From positions 20,619,763 to 20,683,762 of the forward strand of contig JARDYH010000007.1 of assembly GCA_029215795.1 (NCBI GenBank): a stretch of 64,000 nucleotides of DNA, written 5' to 3'. Shown here piece after piece: positions 53,006-63,930 of this stretch. Each line of letters begins with the position of its first letter. The first letter of the stretch is position 1. The stretch is from Anniella stebbinsi (lineage: Eukaryota; Chordata; Lepidosauria; Squamata; Anniellidae). The notes beneath the pieces were generated by a model. That model saw nothing but the letters and a program-made list of their open reading frames with translations. It made no database searches and was not told the DNA's origin. The translations under genes were made by a program, and so were the position numbers.

Positions 53006-53587
53006 GGGGGCCTGTCTCTGTCACAGTAGTGGAAATGGAGTGGGGGTAGGTGATTCTGCTAGGGAGCTGCCGGCCACACGTTTGCCAAACTCAGACTTCC
53101 ACAAACTGGAGTTCAGCTGGCTGGAGCTGGGCCGGCGATTTCTCATGCAAAGAGTTTTTCCTTTCCTGCGTTCCTGCTATATAACCTCCAGGTAGTGCTC
53201 AGCTATAGCAGAATAACACAATTACACAGGCTGGAAAATACATTTTCTTTCACCTTTGTGAATGACACTTCTATTTCCCTGCTCTAAAGAAACTTGTGGA
53301 AGTGCTCTTAAAAAAGAGAAGCTAAACCGGAGGGTCACATCTAAGGAACTTGTAAACAATACTTGGTAACGAATGATGAGTGGGCAATAAATGTCTCATG
53401 TAGAAAAGTTCAAAATGTTTTCCCCAATGTAGATTCAAACCAGCAATCTTCTGAGCATGTTTGCACCGTCACCAGGCAGCTTCCTTTGAATTCCTTGGCT
53501 GTGCTTATTCTCTTAGTCCTTGCATGTTGGCAGAAATGACCCCAGCTTGACTTATGTAGATTGGCTCTCTTCATGTCAACGTGGTTC
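53006..53587. other. Unassigned sequence
   Basis: Includes a moderately GC-rich patch (53040-53180). No gene or repeat recognised. Confidence 0.4.
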
Positions 53588-54450
53588 ATTATTATTATTT
53601 CATCTCATACTTGCTCGTGGCAGTTTTTCTAGATGGACATGATGGGCCTTGACAAGTCATGCTGTCTTTTACAGATTCAGGAATGTCCTGACAATTGAGC
53701 ATGTTTTAAGTATGACTGCTTTCTGGATGTTGGTGTGGATGTACTTTGGTAGTCCCAGTTTCTGAAGGTTTTCTGTATAGTTTTTTAATGTGATGCCGGT
53801 GACTGAGGTGACTAATGGAATAATTGTGACCTTTTCCTGTTGCCATAGTTCTTTGACTTCCATGGCCAGTGGTGTATATTTGTCTCTCTTTTCTTCTTCT
53901 TTTTCAACAACGTTTTTGTCATTCGGTGTTGCTATGTCAATGAGGTATGGGTTTTTTTGTCTTTTTTGTCTATGACCATTATGTCTGGTCGGTTGCAGGG
54001 TATTGTCTTGTCAGTATTAATTGTTCTGTCCCAGTATATTTTATGATCTGCATTTCCCAAGATTGTTTCAGGTGAGTATGTATAGTATGGTGTAGATTAT
54101 TTGATAAGGTTGACTTTGATGGCCAGTTGTTGGTGAATTATTTTTGCAGCTGTATTGTGTCTGTCTGTATAGTCCATTCCTGCCAGAATTTTACATCCTC
54201 CAGTTCTGTGGTCTATTGTTTCTTGGAACTGATGGCATTTCCTGCATAGGTCTGTTGTTACACTGTTATCTTTCATGATGTATTTGTGGAAATTCTTGGT
54301 GGCTATAACTTGATCTTGTATAGCTGTATATTATTATTATTATTATTATTATTGTTGTTGTTGTTGTTGTTGTTGTTTGGGGAGAGAGGAGTTTGTGTTT
54401 TTTCTCAGGATCCTGTGGACATCTGTAATTTTAAGACCATTTGTGTATTT
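53588..54450 (-). mobile_element. Dong-R4-type LINE, endonuclease-end remnant, copy 2
   Basis: On the minus strand: IQDQVIATKNFHKYIMKD, then a C-x2-C-x8-H-x4-C motif (CRKCHQFQETIDHRTGGC), KILAGMDYTDRHN, a RPDIMVIDKK segment, then after a frameshift in an A-run (about 53950-53965) LIDIATPNDKNVVEKEEEKR and the C-terminus ending VRTFLNL, stop at 53671-53669. CCHC followed by P-D-...-D-x-K is the signature of LINEs with a restriction-like endonuclease (R2/R4 group). The 3' UTR ends in an AAT-rich tail near 53588. An (AAT)n(CAA)n run splits the upstream part at 54329-54378. Confidence 0.84.
54329..54378. repeat. (ATT)n(GTT)n compound microsatellite inside the LINE
   Basis: About eight ATT units followed by about eight GTT units, interrupting the R4 reading frame just upstream of the IQDQ segment. 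Confidence 0.95.
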
Positions 54451-55145
54451 TCTCTGTTGTGTATTCTCCCCTCCCATTGGGCATGACCATGATCCCACTA
54501 TACCATGATCCCACTTATTTTCCATTTGCCCATGCTGGGGAGAGGCACAGTCCTCAGCACAGAAAAAGGGACTCAGTTGGTGCTGGGAGAGTGATTTCTT
54601 CCAGTGCCAGCTGAGCCCTGGATTTGTGCTAGGGATCAGTCCACAAGCAACATCGGAGATCTCTAGGATTTTCTGAACATCGTCTTGCTGCTTGTCTCGT
54701 GCTCGATTCTTGTTTGTGATTGCTGATTACTCTGCACAAATTGGAAAAATGTGACCATTGTGCAATTTACCCAAATTTGCCCAACTTACCTAATTTGAAG
54801 CATCAGCGGGCCTGATTCAGTTTACAGGGGGCATTTGTACTAAATTGGAAATTTGTGCAAAACCGAACTGGGAAAGTTGCACAGTTCAAACATGAGCACA
54901 TGCCTGGCAATTTGTGAAGGATTTGGTGGATGCATGCTTGCACTCATGATTGTGTTCAGGACTTTGAACAGGGCGTGCTCACATGTTTTGCGGGCAACAC
55001 TGAAATTCTCATACATCCTTAATTTGTGCACCACTTCTCCTCCTGATGGCGATGGCAATCAGTCCGTGAATGGACCAGTTGAGTCTGGTGCCTCATGGTC
55101 CCCATCAGGAGGTGTGAAAGGCATGTAGAGGAAGACGTAACCATC
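54451..55145. other. Decayed MITE-like sequence
   Basis: 54725-55130 repeats the words 'gcaatttac', 'aaatttg', 'ttgtgcaa' in both orientations, suggesting an old foldback element of the 'tgtgcaaatttg' type. Ends not fixed. Confidence 0.35.
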
Positions 55146-55149
55146 ATTA

Positions 55150-55415
55150 GGACACATAAGAACATCAGAAGAGCCCTGCTGGATCAGACCAAGAATCCAT
55201 CTAGTCCAGCTCTCTGTTCACACAGTGGCCAACCAGCTGCCGACCAGTGAACACACAAGCAGGACATGGTGCAACAACACTCTCCCACCTAAGTTCTCTA
55301 ACAACTGTTGTATGAAGGCTTACTGCCTCTGATACTGGAGGTTGCACTTAACCACCAGGATTAGTAACCATTTATAGCCTTCTCCATCAGCAGTCTCTAG
55401 TGCTAGCCAAGTTAA
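55150..55415 (-). mobile_element. CR1-type LINE 3' fragment
   Basis: 'aagagccctgctggatcaga', 'ccagctctctgttcacacag', 'caacactctcccacctaagt', 'tgcctctgatactggaggtt'. Confidence 0.82.
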
Positions 55416-55902
55416 AATTCCCTCCAGTTGGAATTCGCAGGATGCTGTACAGGCCAGAATGGGGAGTCTGGTGGGCCAAATTATGCCTGCAATCTGGGGG
55501 CTGTACACCCTTGACATAATTGGAGTATATGACTATTATGTTATTCACTGCAATAGCTATTAATTTGGATGGGTTAGGCTTTATATCCTCCTGTATACCA
55601 CACACACAGATTGTCTCAGAGAGATATTTATTTCAGTCATATATCGGCACCCTCTCCATACTGGACACAGTTCTATGCCATGAGTTCCATGCTCATGCCT
55701 TCTGTTTGGCCTAGTTTCTTCAGCTAAAACAACAACTTTGGCTTCTCTCATTGTGGAAGCATAACACTGTTTCTGCCCAGAAGGCGCACTTGATAGAAAT
55801 GTGCCCTCAGGAAATTGAAGTTTCACAAGGCTCTAGGGAAATCCCAGCAGATAAGCATCAGCTCTACAAGTGGTACTTAATATTTGATTCTATTCAAGCA
55901 AG

Positions 55903-55937
<35 letters not shown>

Positions 55938-56150
55938 CAATATTAATGTTAATCTAACAACACTGGCACATACTATAAAATAAAATCCAGAAAGCTAATA
56001 CATAAGGCTGAGGTCAACATTCCCATTATCTAGGCAGCTGCTAAATATCACTGCAATCTGACGCTCCAGATATGACAACCGCCGCTATGCCTAGGCTTAC
56101 ATCACTTGAATGGGTGAAGGTTAGAACTGAAAGTCAAATATGATTGGAGG
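55416..56150. other. Unassigned sequence
   Basis: Contains the AT microsatellite listed separately; otherwise nothing recognised. Confidence 0.4.
55905..55935. repeat. (TA)15 microsatellite
   Basis: Uninterrupted TA dinucleotides. Confidence 0.96.
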
Positions 56151-56161
56151 TTCATTCCAAG

Positions 56162-56679
56162 CAGTGGGGTCTGGTGGCTCTGATATCAGTGGGACGGTGG
56201 AGTCTGCTTTTGGTTTCAGTCAGAGCCAGAGACAATTCTAAAGGAGGTATCCAAGGTACTGAACCCATTCAGCACCTTGGATGGGGTAGAGAGTGTGCTC
56301 TGGGTTTCAGGCAGGACAAGGCCACTTCTACCCCAAGCAGGATATTGCACTATGAAAGCAGTATGAAAGCAGTCTATAAAAGGCAGGAGCCACACCAAGC
56401 AGGATATAGCACTATGAAAGCAGAATATGGTATGCGTTTATGGGCCCCAACAGTTGTCAGTGCACCAGTACCGCTATAAAGCAGTAGTGTGGCTCCTGCC
56501 TTTTATATACCACTTTCATACCACTTTCATAATGAAATACCCTGCTGGGTGTAGATTAAACCCGAGTCATAATTCTAAAGTTACCCATTCAGCACCTTGG
56601 ATAGCTCCTTTAATGGTCCTGACTGAAACCCAGAGCAGATTCACTGCCTCAGTCACATCTGAACCCCCAGCCACCACTG
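56162..56679. mobile_element. hAT-like MITE with CAGTGG ends and a nested insertion (518 bp)
   Basis: Starts CAGTGGGGTCTGGTGGCTC and ends CCCCCAGCCACCACTG. Flanks ATTCCAAG (56154-56161) and ATTCCAGG (56680-56687) match 7/8, an 8-bp TSD. A 19-bp direct repeat starting CCCATTCAGCACC occurs at 56264-56282 and 56584-56602. Between them is a second palindrome (56334-56548) with arms 'ataaaaggcaggagccacac' and 'gtgtggctcctgccttttat'. Confidence 0.72.
56334..56548. repeat. Nested palindrome inside the 56162 MITE
   Basis: The left block 'agcaggatattgcactatga', 'aagcagtatgaaagcagt' and the right block 'ccactttcataccactttca', 'taatgaaataccctgct' are inverted. A direct repeat of 'ccaagcaggatat' (56333 and 56395) lies inside the left side. 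Confidence 0.75.
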
Positions 56680-56699
56680 ATTCCAGGTTAGGGCGGCCT

Positions 56700-57170
56700 T
56701 ACATGTTCATGACTGTGAATATCCTACTGGTGTTGATCCTGTGCAGGTTTCCACAGTGAGTCTTTTCCCCCCTGACCTTATGAATTTGCCATGAGCTGCT
56801 ATGACCATGCCTGCATCATCCAATAGCAGCTGCAGATGTGAGGTGAGAGAGGCACAAGGGTTGCATGCTTACCTATGTATAATGCACCTGGTACTGAGAT
56901 CACTGTCGCCTTTGAGAAAGCTTGGAAAAAATCCACCTGTTAGGCACTTGTTCACCTTGAGTTTTGGCAGGATGCTTAACTGTTCCATATGGACAAAAGT
57001 CATGTATATTGTTGTGAAGTTTCTCATAAAATCATTTGCCTATTTTCCCCACATAACGGAACAAAAATGAACCCATCTGCAAATAGACGCCGGAATGAGT
57101 GAGATTGCACAATCCATGAAAACAAATGTGGGATGGATTTTACAAAATCCAGACATCCCTCTGAGTATGT
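56700..57170. mobile_element. MITE-like repeat, right end visible
   Basis: Ends 'gatggattttacaaaatcca' and 'gacatccctctgagtatg' (57131-57168). The reverse complement resembles the ends of the 2963 element and of the sequence at 44701. The left end is uncertain. Confidence 0.35.
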
Positions 57171-58610
57171 AGGATCGCAGACCAAACATTATGTTATTAA
57201 TTAACTAGAATTTCCTTAAATGGGTAGCTTTCCAATTTCTATTATCATGAAAGAGGAAGAAAACATGTATCAATTTTCTTGCTCTTTGCCATTCATAATA
57301 TTATAAATTTCTATAATTCCCTCATTCCTCTGCAAAACCACCAATCTCTTCAGCAGATCCTTGTAGGAAACAGATACTCTATCCCCTCCTAGTTCATAAC
57401 AATAAATGTCTTTGTTTCTGTTCTTTTCCATCCTCTCCATGGATGAATTGTGCCATCAGCAACACAGAGAAACTAAAATGGTAGAAAAAGCAACCCAAGT
57501 TTCAAGAACGTTCTACAAATTGTAGCTGATCCCCACTGGTAACACAATCATATTGGATTTATACTTAGTAAATGTTATTTCTGGCTCACTAAGTTTATGT
57601 CATGGTGTAGACAAGTGACCATGCCCAAAAAACATAAAATAAAAAATGAAGAAGGATTATGGCTTGTGTATTATTTGTCATAATGCAATATCACATCTCA
57701 CATATTAATACAATTCCACACTGTGCTATTGCAGAAGATGAGCTCCTGCACAGCAATTCAAATCAGATAAAATATAAACCAGTGACAGTAATTCCTCGAG
57801 AACATTTAATGTGTTGAGCACTGCACTACGGGAATCAAAGCAAATTCTACAACATTATGAGAACGGATAAATCATTTAGATTTAAAATACACAACTCTCA
57901 TTTTCGTGGGTGATTTGCTACACTTGAAATTGCCCGAAGTTTTTTTTCTTCAGTTTTGTGGGTTAGAGTCTCACAGAACTTTACCATGCAAATTTCAAGG
58001 GGATTTCGGAGACAGTATTCAGCTAGGGATTGATATTCCAAGACAATTAAAATGGTTTTCGCAAAACAACTTTCAACCGTTTACCGATGTGTAGCTTTTC
58101 CATCTGCTTTTCACTTTTATTTTTTTTAATGTGCAGTTGCCAAGTAATTATTCTCAATCTTCCTACTATTCCTCCTATTATCTACCTCTCTGTTGTTTCC
58201 CATTTTCAAGAGCTGTCCTGTCCCTAACTTTCTATTGATCCCCCCTTTTTTTCCACTGCTTTCTTAGGGCCAAACTAAATTTGAGCCTGGAAGTGTCTAA
58301 TTAGGAAATAGCAATTTTCCCATGGCTGTTTTGAAAACTAGAGGAGCTGAGCTGGAGCATGCAACCCTTTCCCCTCATGACATACCCTCAATCTAAATTG
58401 TGCCTCTCCCTAAAGTATATGCTTTGCAAAGGAAAGCATAGCGATACCATATAAGTTTTAGTTTTGAAACTAAAGTACACCACTCCATGTCATTCTGCCT
58501 CTGTCTAATTATATCTATATTTGTAGTTAATCAGATCCCACAATTACAGTCAGGCATCCTCCTTGTGATTACAAGTTGTCCTGGGACTCTGGCCAGAAAT
58601 GAAAGTACAC
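57171..58610. other. AT-rich unassigned sequence
   Basis: The frame at 57906-58094 lies in sequence reminiscent of a dispersed repeat ('catgcaaatttcaaggggat') and is not protein-like. No gene called. Confidence 0.45.
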
Positions 58611-58611
58611 C

Positions 58612-59115
58612 CATAAGAAACATTAGAACATTTTTTAAAAAGAGCCATGCTGGATCAGACCAAGGTCCTTCTAGTCCAGCATTCTGTTCACACAGTGGCC
58701 AACTAGCCGCCCACAGGAAACCCCCAAGCAGCACCCTCCTGCCCATGTTCCCCAGCAACTTCTGTACTTGTGTACACAGGCATGCTGCCTCTGATATGGG
58801 AGATAGCAAAAAGTCATCAGGACTAGTAGCCATTAATAGCCTTATTCTCCATGAATGTGTACAGTCCCCCATTAAAGCCATCTAAAGTATTGTTGGAGTG
58901 CATTTCATACTTTAACTATGCCCTGTGTGAAGGTCCTTCTTTTTATCTGTCCTGAATCTCCCACCAATCAGCTTCATGGGATGGCCCTTTTGGGTTCTAG
59001 TATTATGAGAGAGGGAGAAGAATCTCTCTCTATTCACTTTCTTCACACCATGCATAATTTTGTATGTTTCTAGCATGTTTCTCCTTTCTTTCCTATCTCA
59101 TTCTACAGACTTCTG
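58612..59115 (-). mobile_element. CR1-type LINE 3' fragment, longest minus copy
   Basis: 'aaaaagagccatgctggatc', 'cagcattctgttcacacag', 'ctgcctctgatatgggagat', 'ccaccaatcagcttcatggg', 'gttctagtattatgagagag' and 'ccatgcataattttgtatg' extend about 500 bp into the element. Non-coding 3' region only. Confidence 0.85.
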
Positions 59116-59224
59116 CAGTTTTGTTGGTTTCATTTAATGTGATTTAAACATACACACACATTATTTGCACAGCCTGCCAAAGATATTTTGTGGTCTGAGG
59201 CCAAAGGACAGGAAAAAAAAAGAA

Positions 59225-59440
59225 AGAAATTTTGGTGGTATTACTGGTACAGCTGATGGTGAGCCTCACTGCCAAGAAACTGTTGGATACTTTCTCTCCC
59301 CCTCTCCTAGATAAATGTGATGAAATGGTCCCCCAAATTGCTCTACCCACATATGCAGTAGCTTTGTTAACTGCACATAGTTCTGTTAACTGCACTATCC
59401 TGCAGTTTTGTTTCATTTATTTATTCTGGTGATCATCTAG
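59225..59440. mobile_element. Non-autonomous repeat, copy 3 of 3 (diverged)
   Basis: 'gtacagctgatggtgagcct', 'ccaagaaactgttggatact' and 'gatgaaatggtcccccaaat' match the order of 1980-2100 and 52140-52260. Confidence 0.5.
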
Positions 59441-59449
59441 GTATTAGAG

Positions 59450-59720
59450 CTGCCCACTGCCCTTTTCCTGGCATCCGGTGACCAATTGCTGGTCACCATC
59501 TGCCAGGACCACCCCTGGATTGGCCATGATGTGAGGTCAGATAGTGGCAGAGCCATGCTGACCTTGGTTGGGCAGGAAAAGGTAAGGTAAGTCCCTGACT
59601 TTTCAGGTGCAGGTCTTCAGCTCTTTGGCCTGGGGTGGCTCCAAATCAGCAGCTGTGTCATGTAACCAATGCAGCACAGGTTTGGAGCCACCCCAGGGCA
59701 AAGACAATGTATAGACAGCC
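59450..59720. mobile_element. Foldback MITE-like element with strong hairpin
   Basis: 'ggtgaccaattgctggtcac' (inverted core shared with 8697) and a 23-bp-arm hairpin (59623-59645 with 59681-59703, one mismatch). The right edge 'gtatagacagcc' resembles the GTCTAYAC ends of the 43108 family in reverse complement. Boundaries approximate. Confidence 0.45.
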
Positions 59721-61000
59721 CCGAGGAGGTGCAAACTGATGGTAAATGCTGAGAATAATCTAACTGAAATAATGTCTCATGCATCCTTAAAAATAGCTGA
59801 ATGGGAAATGCTTTACTTTTTTCTGTCTAAACATGGATAAGTCTGCATACCTATGCACACTTACATGTGACCAATCCCCATTCATCTCATTGGGATCTAC
59901 TTCTGAGTAAACATCAATAGGATGAAGCTGCACAGATTTCTTTACAAAAACAAAGTACTTCATAAATCAACTAAATCATTCTTCTGTACTATATCAGTAA
60001 ATATAACACACCCGAGTTATCAAAGGTAACTTAGACAAAAGTCACTGGATTTCTCTGTCTCTCTTTTGAATCCACTCTCCTAGAAGGTAAAGGCAACATC
60101 CTCAATGTGCAGCAGACACTAAGCCAACCTTGACTAATATCAGCTACAGGGAGATGATGACATGTTGAACAGCAGTTCACACAAAGTTCGCAAGTAAAGA
60201 GAGTGGGAGGAAGTTGTTAATGGTGTCATGTCTGCTTCAGTTTTCATCACTGTAGCCCAGAGGTTAATTAAATATGAAAAAGGCATCATTTGAGGCATCT
60301 TCACAAAGTTGTGGTCATGTGGACTACATGGAGGGTGGAATTCATTTCTTGTCTGTCTGCATCTTCTTGGAAGCTTGTACCAAGTCTGAACTTTTCCTTT
60401 AAATACAGCTCTGGATTTATTTTTTAAAAAATGCTAGACTACCTTTCATCCTATTGCATTCTAGGGCAGTATACAAGAATAACAGTATATGTCAACAACA
60501 ACACCTTAACATACAACTGGGAGACAACAAAAGCATAAAGCTGCAGACCGGGGCAATAAAACCAATTTAAAATCCCTTGGAAAATAAGAATGCTTTGACC
60601 TAGTGCCAAAGGAATTGTAATGTTGACACCACTCCTACTTCTTTAGGGTGGGTGTCCAAAGTTGGGGTGCCATCACAGAAAAGGCCCTCTCCTTTGTACA
60701 AGTATGATGGCATTCAGAGAACAGCCTCATCTAAGGTTCTTAAATCATGGGCAGGGTGTTATCGGAGAAGGCCTAGCCACTTTGGATAACACCTTCCTCC
60801 AAATGCTCAATTGGCCTTACCCACCAACTTTGTATAGATGTTAAAGAGCATGATGATAAGATGTAACCTTGCAGGAGCCACAGCCTAAATGTCAGGAGCT
60901 CAAACAAAAATCCTCAAATGTTACTTTCTGGAACCCACCCTAAAGATATGAGCAACCAAGTTAGTTTCCCCTCCCTTATCTGTTCTGTTTTGCTGTAAAC
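59721..61000. other. Unassigned sequence
   Basis: 59850-59940 is a decayed 'attcatctcattgggatcta' palindromic repeat. Around 60415-60500 'ttattttttaaaaaatgcta' and 'ctagggcagtatacaag' may be a SINE tail on the minus strand. No gene. Confidence 0.4.
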
Positions 61001-61190
61001 TTGTATTTAGTATATTTTTGAGTATTATTGTGATATTGTTGTTTAGTATATTGTTCAATATTGTTGTAGTATATTGCTGATTTTGTTTTGTGATATTATT
61101 GCTGTGAACTTGCATTTTGTAAACCGCCCAGAGAGCTTCAGCTATGGGGCGGAATATAAATGTAATAAATGTCATGTTAATGTAATGTAA
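61001..61190 (+). mobile_element. LINE 3' tail
   Basis: 'gtaaaccgcccagagagctt', 'cagctatggggcggaatata' and 'aatgtaataaatgtc', preceded by a T/G-rich stretch. Confidence 0.68.
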
Positions 61191-61208
61191 TAACCATCAC
61201 ATAACAAT

Positions 61209-61432
61209 GGCTCAATTCGGACGACACAATAGTCAATGGTGGGTTGTCTAACCCTAACCCTAGGAGGCACTCCCCACACAACATGGTAATAAATAATCAA
61301 CTGTGGTGTGGATGAGGATCAGCGCTGAGTTTACTATGGCAGCATTCAGATGACACAATAGTCAAAACAACTGATGATTGTTTTCCCCACACCAGTTGTT
61401 TATTGTGTCGTCCGAGTTGACACATAGTCTCC
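61209..61432. mobile_element. Foldback MITE ('tcggacgacacaatag' type)
   Basis: The left CTCAATTCGGACGACACAAT and the right TTGTGTCGTCCGAGTTGAC are inverted; an inner 'gatgacacaatagtcaa' is a further copy of the end. The left part includes two CCCTAA units (61250-61262), too few to be telomeric. Confidence 0.6.
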
Positions 61433-63135
61433 TAATCCAAAACTGCAGAGTTGGCCCATTAAGATACCATGGTGGAGGTATCAACCACCACCAAGAGATC
61501 AAGAAGAATCATCCATTAATGTGATTAAGCAGGCCCATTTTGCTGAAGAGTAACTGTGGCACCCCTTCCAAACTGCCAATATTGGAGTATCTCCAGCTTG
61601 ACCGATCTGCTGGAATCCTCTGACTGTCTCTGTGGCTTCAGCCATGAAAGGGAGAGGAGGTTAATATCCACCTGCATCTTGCTCCTCCTTCTCCTCTATG
61701 GCTGCTAACAGTGGAGCAAAGTCATGAGCTGCTTCTCCAATGCCTTCCACCCACTTATGTCAAACATAATATTGCAAACACCACTTCTTGTACCAGGTAT
61801 CCAGCCAGGCAGGGTAACACCCCCCATTGTCAGGCCAACGGTGTTGTGGATTGCTACCGTACATGTTGGCTCTTTAGACAAATCATGAGGAGGGAGGGAT
61901 GGGGAGGGAGAAGCCAAAAAGCTGAGGAGGCAGAGGGCTCCTTCACAGTACCAATTGTCAGGACATCTGGGAGACTAAGGGAGGTGATGAGAAATAACAT
62001 CTCCTCCCCTGATGGAATGCAAAGGAACCCCTAACCTCACAGCTCATCTAGCCCTTTCAGAACTATAGGAAAAGAGGCTTCCTGAAACTCTTGTGCATCA
62101 GGGAAGATTTCAGGAGTTGATTACAGATTTTTTAAATTAAAGTGAGCTTGCCTGACATATTCTGGGGTGAGGGAGATGGAGGAACCTCCCCCCTCCAGTG
62201 TGAAGGCAACCCTGATGTGTTCACCATTTTATTGTGGCTGCTGCCGTTACACCATTCTCCAAATACCCTAGAATGAGGCATCCAGGACATTCTGAGCAGT
62301 TAAAACGATGGCAATCAGAAAGAGACTCAGAAATTAGGTCTGCTCCGGCCACTCCAGCAACTGCAAAAGAAAAGAAAAATGTTGAAAAAAAGAAGACAAA
62401 AGCTCACCCCCCAAAAAACGGAGAAAACAAAATGAATGGGCATGAAATGAATAATGTATGAAATCAATGTGATTTTACCAATATATTAAGAAATGAAAGC
62501 AGGGTTCAATAACAAAATGAAAATGAATTGACAAAATGGTGGGGCTGTGAATCATGCGCGCTCCTAAAGGGGATGGGGTCGCTCTCCAAAAGAATGCAGC
62601 ATTCTCTTGAACCAAAATCAGGCCTCATCTTCATCCTTCTGAGAGAGTGTTTTAATGGCCCAAGCCACACAAGTGTGAGAAGTTTCATTTTGTAACATGT
62701 CAAGCATGGCTCCTTGCTTTATCATACACTTTCTATTCAAATGACACAGTCCTTAAAAAAGAATTCTCACAACATCACACTTCCTGTTCCCCACCCCTCG
62801 CTTGCCTGTTAAAATTAGAATTTTGAAAGCATGACATTTTACGGAGAGCCAGAATCACATCACACATCCTGAGAATGGGTTTATCATTACCAGCTGACAC
62901 AATGTTCACAGTGGCATCAGGGATGGATGAAAATTCTATGTCACATTTTGTCACGGGAAATCAAGACAAGGGGGAAAAGAGAAACACTTCTGTATTCGTA
63001 TCAGGCATTTCAGAAGCTTCTCAAAGGCAGGCTAGCTTGAAGGTGGACATCTCTACTTATTTAAGGCAAATGTATCAACTTTGAAGGTAAGGTGATACAT
63101 TTTACAGGAAGCAAACAATGGTTGTATAATACTAG
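61433..63135. other. Unassigned sequence
   Basis: Frames at 61711-62034 and 62234-62461 are Lys/Glu-rich or without domain. No splice or promoter context was convincing. No gene called. Confidence 0.4.
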
Positions 63136-63139
63136 AACC

Positions 63140-63832
63140 CGGGCTCATCCCATGAAGCTGATTGGTGGAAGATTCAGAACAAATAAATGGAAATACTTCT
63201 TCACTCATAGTTAGGCTGACCATCTGAAAAGGAGGACAGGACTCATGTAACTTTAACAGTTGTAGAGAAAAGGGAATTTCAGCCAATGTCATTTGTATGC
63301 AATTAGTTCCTGGTGGAATTCCCTCTTCATCACAACAGTTAAAGTTGTAGGGGCCCTGCCTTCTTTTGTATATGGTCACACTAGTATAGTGCCTGCAACT
63401 TTAACTGTTGTGATGAAGAGGGGGTTTCACCAGGAACACTGACTGAAATTCCCTTTTCTCTACAACTGTTAAAGTTACATGAGCCCTGTCCTCCTTTTCA
63501 TATGGTCAGCCTACTCATAGTTAAACTATGGAATTCACTACCACAAGATGTAGTCTTAAAGATGGCTTTAAAAGGGGGTTGAATAAATTCCTGGAGGAGA
63601 AGGCAATCAATGGCTACTAGCCCTGATGGCTATGTGCTACCTCCAGTAGCAGAGGCAGTAAGCCTGTATACACCAGTTGCTAGGGAACATGGGTGGGAGG
63701 GTGCTGTTGCACCCATGTCCTGCTTTGTTGGTCCCTGGCCGACAGCTGGTTGTCCACTGTATGGACAGAATGTTGTACGAGATGGACTCTTGGTCTGATC
63801 CAGCATGGCACTTCTTATTTTCTTATGTTCTG
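63140..63832 (+). mobile_element. CR1-type LINE 3' fragment, split by a MITE
   Basis: 'cccatgaagctgattggtgg', 'aatggaaatacttcttcact', then after the MITE 'gttaaactatggaattcact', 'aattcctggaggagaaggca', 'tgggagggtgctgttgcacc', 'ttggtctgatccagcatggc', ending with a 'ttcttattttcttatgttct' octamer tail. The uninterrupted sequence reads across the MITE once one CTCATAGT is removed. Confidence 0.88.
63212..63513. mobile_element. Dimeric foldback hAT-like MITE, copy E (302 bp), perfect 8-bp TSD
   Basis: TAGGCTGACCAT at the left and ATGGTCAGCCTA at the right are perfect 12-bp inverted ends. CTCATAGT is present at 63204-63211 and 63514-63521. Compared with the copies at 10775 and 22794, about 20 bp of the right arm ('taattgcatacaaatgac') is deleted. 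Confidence 0.9.
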
Positions 63833-63930
63833 AGATGGGGAAACAGAAAATGAAACATCTTGCGACAGCACTCTCTTTCCCTAAGCTGGCTAGAAAGTTC
63901 AGAGATAATAATGCCTTCTTTTCTCAATAT

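Noticed and set aside
61250..61262. Interstitial telomere repeat
   Set aside because: Only two CCCTAA units, inside a MITE; expected by chance.
62234..62461. Lys/Glu-rich 75-codon plus frame as a processed pseudogene or exon
   Set aside because: Composition follows an A-rich stretch (62340-62460); no poly(A) tail, target duplication or recognisable protein.
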